Below are positions 61,521 to 64,000 of a stretch of 64,000 nucleotides of DNA, in pieces (position 1 is the stretch's first letter; each line of letters opens with the position of its first letter). The stretch covers positions 2,480,001-2,544,000 of the forward strand of contig OZ260106.1 in assembly GCA_965284645.1 (NCBI GenBank). The letters run 5' to 3'. The DNA is from JAIBAJ01 sp965284645 (lineage in GTDB: Bacteria > Bacteroidota > Bacteroidia > JAIBAJ01). The notes beneath the pieces were generated by a model. The model had not been told where the DNA came from. It did no database searches and worked only from the letters and a program-made list of their open reading frames with translations. The translations under genes and the position numbers were made by a program.

Positions 61521-62477
61521 TTAGTAGATAGCAGAGGCGATTCGACGGGTTACTTCACTGGTGCCCATTGTATAGTAATGTAAACAGGGAACACCCGCTT
61601 GCATTAGTTCTTTGCTTTGTTGGATTGCCCATTCAATTCCAATTTCCCTAATCAATTTATCATCCTTGCATTTGTCGATTGCATCCTGTAGGTCTTCAGG
61701 TAGGTCGATATGGAAAATGCGAGGAAGCACGGTTGTTTGTTTACGGGTAACGATAGGTTTTATTCCGGGAATAATAGGAACATAGATTCCGGCTTGGTGG
61801 CACTTTTCAACGAATTCAAAGAACTTTTTATTGTCGAAAAACATTTGGGTAACGATATATTCAGCTCCCGCATCAACCTTTTCTTTCAGGAATTTAAGAT
61901 CAGATTTAAGGTTAGGTGCTTCAAAGTGTTTTTCAGGATAACCTGCAACTCCTATACAAAAATCGGTATGTACGGCATTTTCAAGATCCAGTTCTAGGTA
62001 TTGCCCATTGTTCATGCTGGCTACTTGCTTTACAAGGTCGGTTGCATATTCGTTCCCGTCAGGTTCTGGAATAAAGGCCGGTTCGTTTTTTATGGAATCG
62101 CCTCGCAAAGCCAATACATTATCAATACCTAGAAAGTTCAAATCGATCAAAGCATTTTCGGTTTCTTCCTTACTAAATCCACCGCAAATGATATGAGGTA
62201 CAGGATCCACCTGGTATTTATTCATTAAAGCCGCACAAATTCCTACTGTACCCGGACGTTTTTTTACGGATTTCTTTAGCAATGAACCATCGGGGCGTTT
62301 TTTGAAAACATATTCTTCCCTATGATAGGTTACATCAATAAAGGAAGGCTTAAATTCCATTAAAGGGTCAATGCCTTCAAAAATGGATTTAATGCTTTGC
62401 CCTTTAAGCGGAGGAAGAATTTCAATGGAAAAAAGAGTCTTGTTTTTTGATCTTTTGAGATGTTCCGTAACTTTCAT
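61521..62477 (-). CDS. metF: Methylenetetrahydrofolate reductase
   Basis: Makes 5-methyl-tetrahydrofolate for methionine synthesis, 318 residues from the ATG at 62477. An in-frame ATG at 62522 lies inside the upstream terminator and is rejected. The catalytic Glu19 is in F-S-I-E-I-L-P-P, followed by 'sFIDVTYHrEEY', the F-S-K-E-E-T-E-N-A-L loop, 'LRGDS' and 'GYPEkHfEAPNLKSDLKFLKeKVDAGAEYIVTQMFFDN', all family marks of the FAD-binding TIM barrel. The -7 box TATTTTTG (plus 62484-62491) ends 6 bases before the ATG and overlaps the terminator of the next upstream gene. Confidence 0.96.
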   Translation of the reverse strand: MKVTEHLKRSKNKTLFSIEILPPLKGQSIKSIFEGIDPLMEFKPSFIDVTYHREEYVFKKRPDGSLLKKSVKKRPGTVGICAALMNKYQVDPVPHIICGGFSKEETENALIDLNFLGIDNVLALRGDSIKNEPAFIPEPDGNEYATDLVKQVASMNNGQYLELDLENAVHTDFCIGVAGYPEKHFEAPNLKSDLKFLKEKVDAGAEYIVTQMFFDNKKFFEFVEKCHQAGIYVPIIPGIKPIVTRKQTTVLPRIFHIDLPEDLQDAIDKCKDDKLIREIGIEWAIQQSKELMQAGVPCLHYYTMGTSEVTRRIASAIY

Positions 62478-62485
62478 AGACTGCA

Positions 62486-62519
62486 AAAATAAAAAAGCCG
62501 CCCTTTTGAGACGGCTTTT
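62486..62519 (-). terminator. Intrinsic terminator of the small T9SS gene, overlapping the metF promoter
   Basis: On the minus strand AAAAGCCG (plus 62512-62519) and CGGCTTTT (62493-62500) pair around an 11-base loop, followed by TTATTTTTG, in which TATTTTTG (62484-62491) also serves as the metF -7 box. Confidence 0.85.
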
Positions 62520-62536
62520 CAATAAAATATATTCTT

Positions 62537-62893
62537 TTAATGGGTTACCATTACACGCAATGGGTTAGAAGTATTACCTTCTCCATCGGTTACAACAATG
62601 GTATAGATACCTGGGAAAAATTCGTTAACATCAATTACGTTATTGCTTTTGCCCGTTCCATCGGTATCGTTTCCTTCACGACTCATTACCAATTTACCCA
62701 AAACGTCATACATTTTGATTTTAACCCCCAAATTGGAATAGGAAGAGGTTACATTCACATAAACCCTGTCAGAGGCTGGATTTGGGTAGGACGAAACAGT
62801 AGGTTGCATGCTATTTCCCCCAACAACTTCCGAATTGGAAGCCATGGTTAAAGTGGAAATCAGAACAGCGAAAGAGAGTAGAATAGTTCTCAT
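62537..62893 (-). CDS. Minimal exported protein: signal peptide plus T9SS type A sorting domain
   Basis: A 118-residue protein with a signal peptide (1-18, ending TLTMA) and, after only about 15 residues, the type A C-terminal sorting domain: 'SSYPNPASDRVYVNVtSsYSNLGVKIKMYDVLGKLVMSREGNDTDGtGKSNNVIDVNEFFPGIYTIVVTDGEGNTSNPLRVMVTH'. There is no other domain, so either the sorting domain is the whole mature product or it is the remnant of a longer protein; the gene has its own terminator and intact start, which argues for the first. Sec then T9SS export is expected. Confidence 0.85.
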   Translation of the reverse strand: MRTILLSFAVLISTLTMASNSEVVGGNSMQPTVSSYPNPASDRVYVNVTSSYSNLGVKIKMYDVLGKLVMSREGNDTDGTGKSNNVIDVNEFFPGIYTIVVTDGEGNTSNPLRVMVTH

Positions 62894-63080
62894 GGTACAA
62901 ACGATGAAACTTTCATCAAAGTTAAAAAGCTTTTTCGAATAAAAAAAGGTCTATGAAAAAAATATTCAAACAAAAAACGAAAATAATTTCTATTCTAGAC
63001 ACTTCTTTGGGTCTTAACGTACTGATTTGAAAAGGGTTATAATAGAATAGCCAAAAGATAAAGAATTGTTAAAATAGTTT

Positions 63081-64000
63081 TTATTGCATCAAGCCTCTTC
63101 CTGCTTTTTTTATTTTCTTTTCTTGATTAAGTGTTTTTAAAATTTTATCCAAAACCCCGTTGATAAAGGTTTTGCTTTGGGCGGTGCTGTATTCTTTTGA
63201 AATTTCAATATATTCATTCATTGAAACATTCACCGGGATAGATGGGAAGTTTAAAAATTCACAAACAGCCATTTCCATTAGCAACATATCCATTTGTGCC
63301 AATCGTTCCGTCTCCCAGTTTGGAGTGTAGCTCGAAATTAATGCTTCGTATTCCTGTTTATGAAGGATAGTGAATCGGAAAAGTTCCAAAACAAACTTAC
63401 GATCATCCTCTTCATCTTTATACAGCGGTAATAGCCTTTGTTTGGAAGGTGCAATGCCGATTTCCCATGATTTTAGTGTTTTTAATACCAAATAGGCCAC
63501 ATGGTCCAAATCGTTTAAGAAATAGATGTTTTGCTCTTCCAAGAAAAAAGAAAGGGTGGGTTCGTTGGCAATAAACTCCTTGAATACATAGCAAAAGAAC
63601 TCAATAGACTGACTATCGTCCATGGCCTTAATGTAGGCTTGGTAACGTTCGCTACCCCTTACATTTTGGTAAATCTTATGCAATAAATCAGTTTCAGTTC
63701 GGGTATTGATTTTAAGCCTGGCCAATTCCTTTTGAAGTTCTTGGCTTTCTAAAAGTGTTTTGGCAATGGAATTGTTAAGAAACCAAGTATTGGGCGTTAA
63801 ATCCTCCGAGGTTGCCAATTGTTTCTTTTTTCCTTCTTCCAAACGTTCCGAAGTATAATAAATTAGGTCGGACGTTATGCTTAATAAAATGAGGTAAAGT
63901 TCATAAAATTTGGACAGATTGCGGTTGAGTTCTACTTCTCCGGACCGCAAATCAGTATTGCCGGATGAAAAAAACGCATAAAGCGCCTGCATTGCTTTTA
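63081..64000 (-). CDS. nusB: Transcription antitermination protein NusB, long Bacteroidota type (cut by window edge)
   Basis: The frame is open to the right edge: the codons before the visible ATG at 63992 read K-A, matching the family start '..RRllRvKamQalYAff', so about ten N-terminal residues are outside. The visible 303 residues begin with the NusB helix M-Q-A-L-Y-A-F-F-S-S and have a long insert (about 20-180), as in Bacteroidota NusB. The conserved RNA-binding core is at the end: 'ERLAQMDMLLMEMAVCEFLNFPSIPVNVSMNEYIEISKEYSTAQSKTFINGVLDKIL'. It binds boxA with NusE in rRNA antitermination. Confidence 0.93.
   Translation of the reverse strand, partial: KAMQALYAFFSSGNTDLRSGEVELNRNLSKFYELYLILLSITSDLIYYTSERLEEGKKKQLATSEDLTPNTWFLNNSIAKTLLESQELQKELARLKINTRTETDLLHKIYQNVRGSERYQAYIKAMDDSQSIEFFCYVFKEFIANEPTLSFFLEEQNIYFLNDLDHVAYLVLKTLKSWEIGIAPSKQRLLPLYKDEEDDRKFVLELFRFTILHKQEYEALISSYTPNWETERLAQMDMLLMEMAVCEFLNFPSIPVNVSMNEYIEISKEYSTAQSKTFINGVLDKILKTLNQEKKIKKAGRGLMQ

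Overview
The window is about 64 kb of a Bacteroidota chromosome. Lineage markers are type IX secretion (T9SS) C-terminal sorting domains on three proteins, a gliding-motility-type (CHU_C) C-terminus, a long NusB, a PstS-like/TPR gene pair, and the Bacteroidota promoter -7 box TAnnTTTG a few bases before many start codons with almost no Shine-Dalgarno sites. I cannot name the genus. Both ends cut genes: an enoyl-CoA hydratase at the left and nusB at the right. I saw no rRNA, tRNA, CRISPR array, transposase, integrase or prophage gene.

Layout. 1-4.0 kb: acyl-CoA hydratase fragment, rhomboid protease, M16 peptidase. 5-14.9 kb: mutS, guaB, a PstS-like lipoprotein plus TPR protein, and a serine-biosynthesis pair (phosphoglycerate dehydrogenase and a DUF1015 protein). 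15-16.5 kb: an accessory AAA/DUF4143 ATPase with two striking palindromes at and upstream of its start. 17-27 kb: sucC, a propeller/rhomboid pair, a TPR protein, an orphan OmpR-type regulator, a Gfo/Idh/MocA oxidoreductase, gap and rpsA. 27-30 kb: a small retropepsin-like protein and a large T9SS-exported delta-60 repeat protein. 30.2-36.4 kb: a visibly AT-rich, tightly packed minus-strand operon of six envelope genes ending in a divergent SEDS (FtsW/RodA-family) protein that appears to lack the catalytic aspartate. 36.4-42.7 kb: hexapeptide transferase, small LuxR-type regulator, then a propeller histidine kinase and LytTR regulator bracketed by two paralogous retropepsin-like genes. 43.3-54.1 kb: DAHP synthase/chorismate mutase, TPR protein, LptF/G permease, lolA, a helical protein, a PIF1-HRDC helicase, eno and gltA. 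54.4-64 kb: a giant T9SS adhesin-like protein, a YncE-like lipoprotein, folD, a biotinyl carrier protein, a J-domain protein, metF, a minimal T9SS protein and nusB.

The intergenic gaps hold two dispersed non-coding repeat families. Family R1 has nine copies of about 140-220 bp, with fixed sequence blocks joined by stems that differ in sequence but remain complementary, which is the pattern of a structured RNA or a hairpin-forming DNA element. Family R2 has six copies of an AT-rich, modular, MITE-like repeat. R1 and R2 often sit together in a fixed order and polarity, and inverted copies bracket aroG and (R2 only) the accessory ATPase. These repeats, the twin palindromes and the AT-rich SEDS-like operon are the best candidates for undescribed biology.

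Metabolically the window mixes central carbon genes (gap, eno, gltA, sucC), one-carbon and purine genes (folD, metF, guaB), aromatic and serine synthesis, and envelope and lipoprotein transport genes. Apart from short operons these genes are scattered.
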